From positions 5,169,001 to 5,233,000 of the forward strand of contig NZ_CP159258.1 in the NCBI RefSeq assembly GCF_040438925.1: a DNA stretch of 64,000 bases, in the 5' to 3' direction. This DNA is from Pseudomonas sp. MYb327. Lineage in GTDB: Bacteria; Pseudomonadota; Gammaproteobacteria; Pseudomonadales; Pseudomonadaceae. Below the pieces are notes generated by a model, which saw only the letters and a program-made list of their open reading frames with translations, had not been told where the DNA came from and made no database searches. This document shows positions 53,406-62,500 of this stretch, one piece after another (positions within the stretch are counted from its first letter, which is position 1; every line of letters starts with the position of its first letter). The translations under genes and the position numbers were made by a program.

Positions 53406-54971
53406 ATGACCAGCGAACCATTGTCCTTGTCGTTCAACCCGGCAGGTATCGAGCTTGATCGCCGTCAGGGCTTGAGTCGTCAGCTCTATCAGGCATTGCG
53501 CGTGCGAGTGCTGGATGGACGATTGGCCGGCGGAACCCGTCTGCCGGCCAGCAGGGATTTGGCGGCGGCGCTGGCGATTTCCCGTAACAGTGTGGTGCGC
53601 GCCTACGATCAGCTCTACGCGGAAGGCTTCATCGAGGGACGCGTCGGCGACGGGACTTATGTCGCGCAACTGCCACAAAACGCATTGCCGGTGAAAAAAC
53701 TATCCACAAAAGTATCCACAGGGTTTTCAACAGGCTTACCCACAACCTTATCCACAAATTGCCTGGATTTGCCTGTGGTTTCATCCAGTAAAGTTATCCA
53801 CAGCGTCGCGCTCGCAAGGGTTGAAAAGAACCATTTACCGAGTCCACCGAGCGGTCCGCCACGGGCATTTCGCGTCGGAGTTCCGGCGTTCGATCTGTTT
53901 CCCTTTGAGGTCTGGGCCAAACTGAATGCGGCTTTCTGGCGCAAACCGGATTTGCAGCAGCTGTGTTATGGCGACCCGGCCGGCGATGCGCGTTTGCGCG
54001 GGATGATCGCAGCTTACTTGCGCAGTTCGCGCGGCATGCAGTGCACGGCTGAGCAAATTGTGATCACCAGTGGTGCGCAGCAGGGGATTAGCCTTTGTGC
54101 ACAGTTGTTGCTGGAGCCAGGAGACGGGGTGGCGATCGAGAATCCGGGCTACCGCGCGGCGGGTCATGCGTTCTCCGTCGCAGGTGCGCGACTGCACGGG
54201 GTATCAGTGGATAGCGAAGGCATCGATTGCGGCGAACTGGCGAAACTCAGTGATTGCCGTCTGACTTATGTCACGCCGTCCCATCAGTATCCGACTGGGG
54301 TAGTGATGAGTCTTGCCCGACGTCTGGAATTGCTGGCCTGGGCCGAGCGCGCCCAAGGCTGGATCGTCGAGGATGATTACGATGGCGAATACCGCTACAG
54401 CGGTGCACCGCTGGCACCGTTGGCGGCACTCGATCGTCATGGTCGGGTGCTGTACGTCGGGACCTTCGGCAAGGTCGCTTTTCCGGCGCTGCGTCTGGGT
54501 TATCTGGTGTTGCCAATGGGCCTTGTGGACGCGTTTTCACGGCGTCGCGCAGTGGACGTCCGCCATTCCGAGGTCAGCACCCAAGCGGTGATGGCCGAGT
54601 TCATGGCTGCGGGACATTTCCAGCGGCATATCCGTCGCATGCGCCGTGCGGCGTTGAGTCGGCTTAATGTCCTGCTCAACGGTTGGCCGCAGGATATTCC
54701 CGGCGTCGGCCAGTTACCCACGGTCGCCGCCGGTCTGCACATGACCGTGCCGGTCGAGAGCGTGGCGCGTGAACAGGAACTGATCGAGTTGGCGCGCAGC
54801 GTCGATGTCGAGATCAACGGTTTGAGCAGTTATTGGCTACCGGAGTCCAGCACCCCGATCGATCAGCGTGCCGGACTGGTGCTGGGTTTTGCTGCGGTTC
54901 CCGAGAGCGAGATCGACACGGCGCTGAAGTGCTTGCGGGCAGTGTGGCGTGTTCGCCAAGCGGGCGGATGA
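53406..54971 (+). CDS. MocR-family regulator (GntR helix-turn-helix plus aminotransferase domain)
   Basis: 521 residues. The N-terminal GntR helix-turn-helix (SRQLYQALRVRVLDGRLAGG, PASRDLAAALAISRNSVVRA) is joined through a long linker (residues ~95-155) to a type-I aminotransferase fold. The latter has ITSGAQQGISLCAQLLLEPG, TYVTPSHQYPTGV, VEDDYDGEYRYSG and the PLP Lys in VGTFGKVAFPALRLGYLVLP. PLP acts as effector in this family. The linker is encoded by a 12-bp-periodic run of DnaA boxes (53700-53756) giving tetrapeptides LSTK, VSTG, FSTG, LPTT, LSTN. It is divergent from the PaiB-GNAT genes. Confidence 0.93.
   Translation: MTSEPLSLSFNPAGIELDRRQGLSRQLYQALRVRVLDGRLAGGTRLPASRDLAAALAISRNSVVRAYDQLYAEGFIEGRVGDGTYVAQLPQNALPVKKLSTKVSTGFSTGLPTTLSTNCLDLPVVSSSKVIHSVALARVEKNHLPSPPSGPPRAFRVGVPAFDLFPFEVWAKLNAAFWRKPDLQQLCYGDPAGDARLRGMIAAYLRSSRGMQCTAEQIVITSGAQQGISLCAQLLLEPGDGVAIENPGYRAAGHAFSVAGARLHGVSVDSEGIDCGELAKLSDCRLTYVTPSHQYPTGVVMSLARRLELLAWAERAQGWIVEDDYDGEYRYSGAPLAPLAALDRHGRVLYVGTFGKVAFPALRLGYLVLPMGLVDAFSRRRAVDVRHSEVSTQAVMAEFMAAGHFQRHIRRMRRAALSRLNVLLNGWPQDIPGVGQLPTVAAGLHMTVPVESVAREQELIELARSVDVEINGLSSYWLPESSTPIDQRAGLVLGFAAVPESEIDTALKCLRAVWRVRQAGG
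53700..53802 (+). repeat. Tandem DnaA-box array with 12-bp period
   Basis: Nonamers CTATCCACA (53700), GTATCCACA (53712), TTTTCAACA (53724, weak), TTACCCACA (53736) and TTATCCACA (53748, perfect) follow each other every 12 bp in one orientation, and another perfect TTATCCACA lies at 53794. All are inside the MocR linker coding sequence. The DnaA consensus is TTATCCACA. Confidence 0.7.
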
Positions 54972-54984
54972 TCAGTCCGCCCGC
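54960..54984. terminator. Hairpin over the mocR stop codon
   Basis: GCGGGCGGA (54960-54968) pairs perfectly with TCCGCCCGC (54976-54984) around TGATCAG, which contains the stop. There is no T run. It sits between two converging genes and may act as a weak two-way terminator or mRNA 3' guard. Confidence 0.5.
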
Positions 54985-54993
54985 ACGTGAGTA

Positions 54994-57900
54994 CTAGGGT
55001 TGTGGTTCCAGTTTCAGGAACAGATTCGGGTCGCCAATCCGGCGCAGCACATAGTCGAGTGGCGTCAGGCTCGTCAGTGCCTGACGACGTTCGGCAGTGA
55101 GCTGCTTCAAATGTTCATCGGCGATTTTCAGGTGCGCCGCTGTGAACTGCTCCGGCGGGGCTTGCGGCGAATCGTAGTGGAAGTGCGCCAGCCACAACGG
55201 CTGATTGCGGCTCGTGGAGTCGAGCACCTTGTACTCCTGAAAGTAGTCCTGGCGCTTTTTGGTCTTGATCCGGCCTTGTTCGTTCCTGACGATCCGGACC
55301 AGGTTGTTGTCCAGCAGCCATTGCACATACGCCTGGCGAGGCTGCCGATCCTTGAGCATGCTGGCGCGGATGCTGATGCCTTCAGCGCGTAACCGGACAG
55401 CGGCGCTATTGAGCTCCGCGCTCAAGGTGCCCACCGGTAACGGTGATTTGCCTGCCGCGCGGAGGCGCGCCTGGGTCTGGTCGACATTGATCGCGCTTTG
55501 CTCCAGCCGTTGGGCTTGGTGATCGAACAAGTCCTGCATGTCCGCCGCAATACGATTGGGCCTGAAGGCATCACGACGAGTCCGATCAATAAAGCTCTGC
55601 ACATCCACATTCAGGTCCAGGGCATTGGCAATGATGTCGGTGTCGTCCAGGTCGGCCACTGGGGCGGGACCTGACCGGGACGGAAGAATTTCCTCAAGGG
55701 GCGGTTCACTGGGTGCCGAAACTCTGGTGGGCGCAGGATCACGAGGTCGGCTCTTGGTGACTTTGCCAACGAGACGGGAAGGGCCCGCAACAGGTGCTTT
55801 GGGCGTCATCGGTATTGCCCTTGCCCCGCTCTCGGGCAGCAGCGCACTCAGTTGCTCCTGTGCCAATTGCCTGAACTCGCCGATCAAGCTGCGTACCCGC
55901 GCAAGTTCGGTCGGTTCCACCATGCCGGGGAATTCGCCGGGAAGGTCTTGAAGACGCTGATCAGCATCGATGTAGACATCGATCAGCCTGCTCAGACGTT
56001 CAATGCGAAGTGCGCTGGCTTCACCGCTGTCGGACGTTCTGATCAAGGCGGCATGTCGATGGGTGGCGGTTGCTGCTTCGATAATCAACAAGCCTGCCGC
56101 TTCGCGAGCCGATTCGGTATCTCCTGTGGGGAGCTCACGCATGCACAGCTCATGAGACATGCCAATCTCATTGGACTTCAAGTCCCACTGCGTAAACGTC
56201 GGGAGCAGGTTGCGCAGCCGTTGCGCGGTAGTCATGCCCGCGCTGCCGGTGGCGTCGAGGGTTTCCAGGGATGTGCGGTACAGTTGCAGGCGAGCGATCA
56301 TGTCATGGCTCAAAGCCAAGGCCTGCCTGACTTCCTGGATGTGGGTCTGCAAGGAAGTGGCTGAATCAATGACATTGTTCTGAGCGAGTTTATGGGTGAG
56401 TGTCGCGTAGGCATTGCGCTTCAGGACGAACCACAGGCTGAGGTTTTTATGCAGCAAGGTGGTCATGCGCTGCAAATCAGTTAAATAACCTTCGCTCCCG
56501 CCCTTGAGACGCCATTGCCCGAGTTTGTTCAGGGCATCGTCGTAATCGCCGATCAGTTTTTCCAATTGGTCGAGGTAATGCTGTGTCGCCTGTTCGTGCG
56601 GTTGTCCGGTGGCGGCCATCAGCTCTGCCTGGGCTTTTTCTAACGCGGTATTACGGGTGACCTCCAGTTTTTTGAACGCCTCCAAGGCAATGCCCAATTG
56701 TTTCCTTTGTTCCTCCTTTTCCTTGCGTTGTGCCTTGAGCTGACTTTGCAGGCTGGTGCCACCGGCGCCACCGCGCAGACGCAATCGAGTATCGACGATC
56801 CATTGTCCTTGCCGGTTGTGAATCAACAGTGGACCGGTTTTCGAGGGCATTCGCGGGTAAACGATTTGTACCTGCTGGTCATCGTTTTCCGTGACGCGGA
56901 ACCAACGCTCACCGACTTGTGCGTAGGTCTTTGCATCGATTCGATAGAGCGTCCCCTTTTCGCGCAGCAGGGTTTCCAGGGCCGTGGAAGTGAGGTCGGG
57001 TGCAGGCACCGTCAGCGTGTTCAGATAAGTCGCTAGTGCCGTAGGGGTGCGATGGGGTACTGAGCCGTAGGCCTCAAGTGAGGAGTAATGGTTGGGCGCA
57101 AGATCACCGGTCAGCGTCGTGGTGAGCTGCGTCACCGTGGACAACGCTGGCTTCACCGAGGGCGTGCCTATGGCCTCGGACAGCGTCTTTTCGCCCTGCC
57201 TTATTAGCGTTCGCGGGACGCCTTTGCGGCGTGTGGCCGCGTGATGGGCAAGGATCATCCCCAAATTCAGCAGCATATCGGCTACGGCGCTCCATTCGGC
57301 GTGAGAGTCACCGCGGTTGTGGGCGTCCACTACTTCCTCTATTTCGCTGATGCTTTGCCAGACCCAAACCGCCGCCCCCGCGGTGCCGCAGAGAAAGTTC
57401 GCGGTGACGTTGAACAGCGCCCAGCCACTGTCTCGCAGCAAGGCCCAGCGACGTTGGGCGTTGGACTGTGATTGCCGGTCGGCGAGTTCCGCCATAGCCT
57501 GCGCGTGGGTCTTGAACAGCACCGGGAAAACATCGCCGGTCAGCTCTTTGGAGGAGAGTTCGACCGGGCCAGCCCAGTCCACAGACGTCCACGGCTCGGA
57601 GAGCAGCTGTGCGCCCAGCCAAAGACTGGGCAGGCCGACGGGGAAGATGTATTGGGCGTATTTGAAGCGGGTGGCCGAGTCGGGTAGCCATGCCAGTATC
57701 GAGTCCCTGATTTCACCCGGTTGATGCAAGGCGTACAGCAGGTTTTGTGGTGAAGGAAACTGCAACAACGGCTGGTCGAGCAACGGTCGATACAACAGGC
57801 ACGGCCCGGCTTCTGGCTGGCGCGGGGCGATGATGAACATATTGGCAACGGTGTCGCCATCGGTTTCGCCGGAATGGACGAAGGTCAGGGGACGAATGAC

Positions 57901-58224
57901 GATGGGCTGCGGGTGACCGGGAGTTGGCTTGAGCCATTCACGAATATAGCGATAACCCTGGTCATCAACGCCGCCGACACGACGTATCTTGCACTCCAGC
58001 GCAATCAGCGGCAGCAAGGCGCGCAACTGTCTGATGTAAAAGTGCATCTGTAAGGGCGCCTGTACCGGATCATCGATCAGGTTGTCCTTGATTAGTGTGG
58101 GATACGCGTCACCGATGTCGACCAGATTGGCCACCTTCGTCAGGTAGGCTACATCCAACCACTCGGGGACCGGTTGTGGTGGGTTGAATTGAAGGGTGGC
58201 CTGATACGGCGCGCTATTGTGCAA
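54994..58224 (-). CDS. Dermonecrotic-toxin-like (DUF6543-type) protein, C-terminal part of a split gene
   Basis: 1076 residues starting from a TTG without a good ribosome binding site. It begins in the middle of the domain order of its neighbour: VPEWLDVAYLTKVANLVDIG, then GPCLLYRPLLDQPLLQFPSP, a hydrophobic segment (LFNVTANFLCGTAGAAVWVW), VGERWFRV, VDTRLRLRGG, a long coiled coil, and the C-terminal PLWLAHFHYDSP...FTAAHLK block. Residue order matches the intact paralogue at 59568. With the 443-codon frame just upstream it makes one ~1515-residue protein except for a one-base shift. The family is large toxin-like proteins of Pseudomonas, recalled as DUF6543; the activity is unknown. Confidence 0.75.
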   Translation of the reverse strand: MHNSAPYQATLQFNPPQPVPEWLDVAYLTKVANLVDIGDAYPTLIKDNLIDDPVQAPLQMHFYIRQLRALLPLIALECKIRRVGGVDDQGYRYIREWLKPTPGHPQPIVIRPLTFVHSGETDGDTVANMFIIAPRQPEAGPCLLYRPLLDQPLLQFPSPQNLLYALHQPGEIRDSILAWLPDSATRFKYAQYIFPVGLPSLWLGAQLLSEPWTSVDWAGPVELSSKELTGDVFPVLFKTHAQAMAELADRQSQSNAQRRWALLRDSGWALFNVTANFLCGTAGAAVWVWQSISEIEEVVDAHNRGDSHAEWSAVADMLLNLGMILAHHAATRRKGVPRTLIRQGEKTLSEAIGTPSVKPALSTVTQLTTTLTGDLAPNHYSSLEAYGSVPHRTPTALATYLNTLTVPAPDLTSTALETLLREKGTLYRIDAKTYAQVGERWFRVTENDDQQVQIVYPRMPSKTGPLLIHNRQGQWIVDTRLRLRGGAGGTSLQSQLKAQRKEKEEQRKQLGIALEAFKKLEVTRNTALEKAQAELMAATGQPHEQATQHYLDQLEKLIGDYDDALNKLGQWRLKGGSEGYLTDLQRMTTLLHKNLSLWFVLKRNAYATLTHKLAQNNVIDSATSLQTHIQEVRQALALSHDMIARLQLYRTSLETLDATGSAGMTTAQRLRNLLPTFTQWDLKSNEIGMSHELCMRELPTGDTESAREAAGLLIIEAATATHRHAALIRTSDSGEASALRIERLSRLIDVYIDADQRLQDLPGEFPGMVEPTELARVRSLIGEFRQLAQEQLSALLPESGARAIPMTPKAPVAGPSRLVGKVTKSRPRDPAPTRVSAPSEPPLEEILPSRSGPAPVADLDDTDIIANALDLNVDVQSFIDRTRRDAFRPNRIAADMQDLFDHQAQRLEQSAINVDQTQARLRAAGKSPLPVGTLSAELNSAAVRLRAEGISIRASMLKDRQPRQAYVQWLLDNNLVRIVRNEQGRIKTKKRQDYFQEYKVLDSTSRNQPLWLAHFHYDSPQAPPEQFTAAHLKIADEHLKQLTAERRQALTSLTPLDYVLRRIGDPNLFLKLEPQP

Positions 58225-58226
58225 AG
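58214..58226 (-). other. Apparent +1 frameshift junction in the toxin-like gene
   Basis: On the minus strand GCC TTT GCA CAA TAG ends the upstream frame. Removing one T from TTT gives GCC TTG CAC AAT AGC and restores the downstream frame, whose residues align directly with the unbroken paralogue. A one-base insertion, a sequencing error or programmed shifting would all give this. Confidence 0.7.
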
Positions 58227-59545
58227 GCGTATTCGCCCAGCGTTTCGATGTGGACGTCGAGCGGATTGGGAAGCGTCAAACCACCTGTTTCAAAGCTGTT
58301 GGTGACTGTAATGTCCAGGCTGTCCAATGGCAGCGAAGCGGCCGACGGCTTGTCGGCAATGATCGCTTCGCGCATGCGGTTTTGCGCGTAGGTGGTGATA
58401 GGCGCAATGCGCAACAGTGTTTTATCGGTCTGCTTATACAACATGCCCAGCGCATTGATGGACTGGCTGTACTGATCCAGATCGGCAGCCGAAGCACCGA
58501 ACAACCAGTCGGGAATTGAACCATCAAGGCGGGTGAGCACGTTTTTTTCCGGGCCACTGGTGTGCTCGACCACGGGGGCGGAGGCGATGTCGTCATCCGC
58601 TTCGGCGACGAGGCTTTCACGAGAAATCGCGGTAATAGCGTCCAGCTGGGTTGCGATCAACGCCCAGGCCATGTGGTCGAAAAAATTGCCCTCGGGCTCG
58701 AACAGCTGCCATTGAAGGTTCTGCCCGGCAGGTTGCACATCGATACGCGCTGGTAATGAATCACCCAGTTTCTTTAAGGAGTCGAACGTTTCGTAGCCCT
58801 TTTCCACTGTGTACATCATCACCAGGTCACGCTGTTTATAGCGCCCGGTAACGACGGCGGCACCGCCGAGTATCAGGTGTCGGACCTTGCCTTGGGCATC
58901 GACGGTGTCAATGTCGATCAGGCAGACCTGGATAGCCGAGAGGGTTGGGTCATGGTTTTGGCGCGACTGTTTATCGGGATGACGCGAGACCGCCCGGGCC
59001 ACCCGACACTGGTCATCATCCCAACCATCGGCGCCCTGTACATGCAGGGCTTTGCGCAACGCCGCGGAAAGTTCCTGCCAGTGCGGTACCTGATGCCGGG
59101 TGCTGTTCCAATAGTCCAGTTGGCGCTCCCCGAACGCAACGAACAGCAGGGGTGAGTAGTCATTGAGTAACCCGGCAATGGCTTCGACGTCGATGTCCAG
59201 ATGCACCACGGGCGTGGCTGTGGGGTTCACTGTGAGGAAGTGTTCGCCTTCCAGATAATTGGCGGTGGAAGCACTGAAGAATTGCCGTACCAGTGCGTGG
59301 GTCAGCGATTCAAACTGCGTCGGCATGGCCACGAGATGACCCTCTACCGCTTGCCATTGAGGTGTGCCGATCATGGTTCGGTCGGGGTCGATGTCGCGTT
59401 TCGGATACAGGCTTCTCAGCGCCTGACGCAGTATTTGGTGGGCGACTTCATCAACCGTGGGTCCACGGCTGGTCTGGTGAATGATCTGGCTTTTTTTTAG
59501 CAATTCGCGGGTTTCGGAGGTTTCTGAATGCTCGGTCATCGTCAT
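58214..59545 (-). CDS. Dermonecrotic-toxin-like protein, N-terminal part of a split gene
   Basis: 443 residues that align with the first ~440 visible residues of the paralogue at 59568: FESLTHALVRQFF, YLEGEHFLTVNP, VCLIDIDTVDAQGKVRHLIL, YETFDSLKKLGDSL, LQWQLFEPEGNFFDHMAWAL, IPDWLFGASAADLDQYSQSI. There is no signal peptide. The ATG at 59545 has AAAAGGAAAATGACG upstream. It stops exactly where the frame shifts into the 1076-codon part, which overlaps it by 11 bp. Taken alone it would be a truncated toxin N-terminus. Confidence 0.75.
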   Translation of the reverse strand: MTMTEHSETSETRELLKKSQIIHQTSRGPTVDEVAHQILRQALRSLYPKRDIDPDRTMIGTPQWQAVEGHLVAMPTQFESLTHALVRQFFSASTANYLEGEHFLTVNPTATPVVHLDIDVEAIAGLLNDYSPLLFVAFGERQLDYWNSTRHQVPHWQELSAALRKALHVQGADGWDDDQCRVARAVSRHPDKQSRQNHDPTLSAIQVCLIDIDTVDAQGKVRHLILGGAAVVTGRYKQRDLVMMYTVEKGYETFDSLKKLGDSLPARIDVQPAGQNLQWQLFEPEGNFFDHMAWALIATQLDAITAISRESLVAEADDDIASAPVVEHTSGPEKNVLTRLDGSIPDWLFGASAADLDQYSQSINALGMLYKQTDKTLLRIAPITTYAQNRMREAIIADKPSAASLPLDSLDITVTNSFETGGLTLPNPLDVHIETLGEYAFAQ

Positions 59546-59567
59546 TTTCCTTTTTGACGTCCGGGGT

Positions 59568-62500
59568 TTATGAAAAGAACAGGGCGCGTGCCAGCTGCGG
59601 ACTGATCTCGCTGCGATAGATGGCGATGACTTGCGGGTTGGTGGTGGCCGAGCGCAAGTCGAATGCGCCGGCCATTCGACGTTGCTCCTGCAATTTCAAA
59701 TGGGCGGCGGTGAATGCGTCGACAGGCGCGTCGAGGCTGGCGTAATGGAAGTGTGCGTACCACAACGTGTTCTGGGTGCGTCGCTCGCGAATCTCGTATT
59801 CCTGCAAGTAATCCTTGCGCGGGCCCTTGAGGCGACGTCGATCACCGCCGGGCACAATGTCGATTTCATCTTTGCTCAACAGCCATTCGATACGGGCTGC
59901 CGTGGGCGGTTGCCGTTTAATCATCTCAACCCGTATCCGGTAACCTTCGGCGTAGAGTCGATCGCGTGCCGTGTTCATCTCGGCGATCAAGGCCGGTGGC
60001 TCGTCGGTTGTATTCGCACGCAGTCGGGCCTGTTCCAGGCTCCGCGCGCGCTCGTCCAGCTGGTCAGCTTTGTGTTGGAACAGTTCTTCGATTTCCACCG
60101 GGATTCGACCAGGTTTTTTCGCGCTCGCTTCGGTTTGCTCGATGAAGTTTTCCACACTGTCCAGCAGCGTCTGGCCTTGAGTGATTTGCGTGTTGAGGTC
60201 AGGCGCTTGCGCTGTCGGACGGCGACGCCTGGGTTGGACGCGCTCAATCCAGACCCCGGGCGTTTTCTCGTGAAAGGTGGCGATCACGTTGCCGGTCATG
60301 GGCGCTTTCACGTCCAGAAGAATCGGTTGACCCGGTGCTGATGGACGTACTTCACCAACGACCGTGCCCCTGAAGCGAGTTTTGATCACCCGTTTACGCG
60401 AGGCGGGCGCGGGCCTTGAAGGGCCTGCTCGAGGCTCCAATGGCCGTTGCTCGAGTAGCAAGTGCGCCAGGTATTTTTCGGTTTGCTGCTGGAATTCGCT
60501 GACTCGGCTTCGTATCTGTTTTAGCGGCTGCTCCAGGACAGCATCTTTGTGATTGACGCCGAAGTCTTCGAAAGACTGGTCGATGGCGGCAAACTGTTCG
60601 AGCATGTCACTGAGGCCTTCGCTATGTTCGCTCGCAACGAGCGCGCGCTCCTCCAGAACCAGGTCCTGTGAGGTCTGAATAATCAGATCGGCCGTGTCAA
60701 TCAGGCGTACGAATTCATTTTGGGCCTGGATCAGCGCAGTGGTGTTTCCCTCTTTCAGACAGACATCACGAGCCAGCGAAACTTGAAGCGCCTTGAGGTC
60801 ATTGAGGCTGAATTTGGGCAATTTATTGCGATAGGTGGAGGCAATTTCGGCAGCGCTTTTGCCCAGTCGGCTCAACTCCTGGAAGCGCGTTTGGGCAAAC
60901 TCGATTTTGCCAATCATGCCCTCGGTCAAATCGAACATTTTCTGGCATGTCGCACGGCTGCCAGTCCCTCCGCCCGTTTCTTGCGCCGCAAGCAATACCA
61001 GGGTTTCTCTCAGGGTCTGAGTGAAGGTTGGATCGCGCTGATCGAGCCATGTCTGGTTGAAGAACAGCTGGGTGCCGAGCATTTCGGTCATGGCGGTTCG
61101 ATAGTTGGGAACCGTATCCAGCAGGTTGAGCTTTTTCAGCTGTTCGAGCGGAGCTTCGTACTCTCGAGTGCGGCGCTCGAGCGTCTCCAGGAATATCGCT
61201 TGTTCGGTCAGCAGTGCGTCATCGCTGGCCGCTTTCATTGCATTGTGAGCGGCCGTCAACTCTTTGCGCGCCCGCTCGCGCTCGTTATCGAATTCGGCCA
61301 GTTGCTTTTTCAACTCGGCGATGCGCTCGCGATTTTGCTGTTTCTGAGCCTTGCGCCGACTCGACAAGCCACCTCCCCGCAGGCGCAAGCGTGTGTCGAC
61401 GAACCACTCCCCGCGCTGGTTGTTGATTAGCGTCGGGCCGATACGTTCGGGTTGCTGACGTGAGTCGATGATCGATACTTCACCCGTTTCTCCGACGGCC
61501 ACTTCGAACCAGCGCTCGCCCACCGGTGCGTAATATTTTTGTTGATGACGGTAGAGGTGGCGATAGAAGCCGGTTTCCCCGGTGGGCGGGGTGAGTTGCT
61601 CGGGTCGGCTAATCGCAAAGCGATCCAGGGTTTTGGCCAGGCTCAGGGCGGGACCCGTTGCCAAAGAAGTTTGGTGTTGCGCAGGATGCTCGCCGATCAC
61701 ATCCGGCTGTTGAACGATGTTCACAGGGGGCGGTGCCGGCTCTTCCTTGATCTCGGCAGCAAGGGTTGTTGGCGTTTTTTCCTCGATTCGGCGGGCCGTC
61801 GAGTTGCGAGTGCTGGCGTGGTGAGCGAGGACCATGGCCAGGGTCAGCAACAGATCGGTCATCGCGGTTTTCTGCTGCTCGCCGTTGCCTGCCTCACCGG
61901 CATCAAGGGTCTGTTGCAGATCATCCAGTACCTGCCAGATCCAGGCGGCCGTCCCGACCGTGCGACCGAGGAAGGGCAGCGCTGCGTTGAAGATCAGCCA
62001 GCCCGCGTGCTTGAAGGTCTCCCAGCGATTTTTGGCATTGGACACCGATTGCCGTTGCGCCAGTTCTACCATTGCACTGACGTTGGCCTTGAACAAGGAG
62101 GCCAGGTAATCACCGGCGATAAGCTGTGTACCCAAGTTGAGCGTGCCGCTCATCTGCAGCGAGGTCAGTGGGTCGGCCAGCAGCAGTGAGAGGGTCCAGA
62201 CCGAAGGCCGGTCGTCGGTAAACACATAGTTGGCGTAATTGGCGCGTGCGCCATCCGGCAGCCAGGCGAGTACCGATTGGCGCAACTTCGGGGAATGCTT
62301 GATGGCATAGACCAGGTTGGCCGGTGTCGGGAACTGGCTCAATGGCTGGTCGAGTAATGGCCGGTAAAGCAGGCACGGCCCCTTGTCCATCTGCCGGGGC
62401 CCGATGACGAACATGTTGGCCACTTCATCCGTTGCGGCACCCACGCGCCAACCGGGGCTGAAGGCCAGCGGGCGGATGACAATCTCCTGACCGTCCACCC

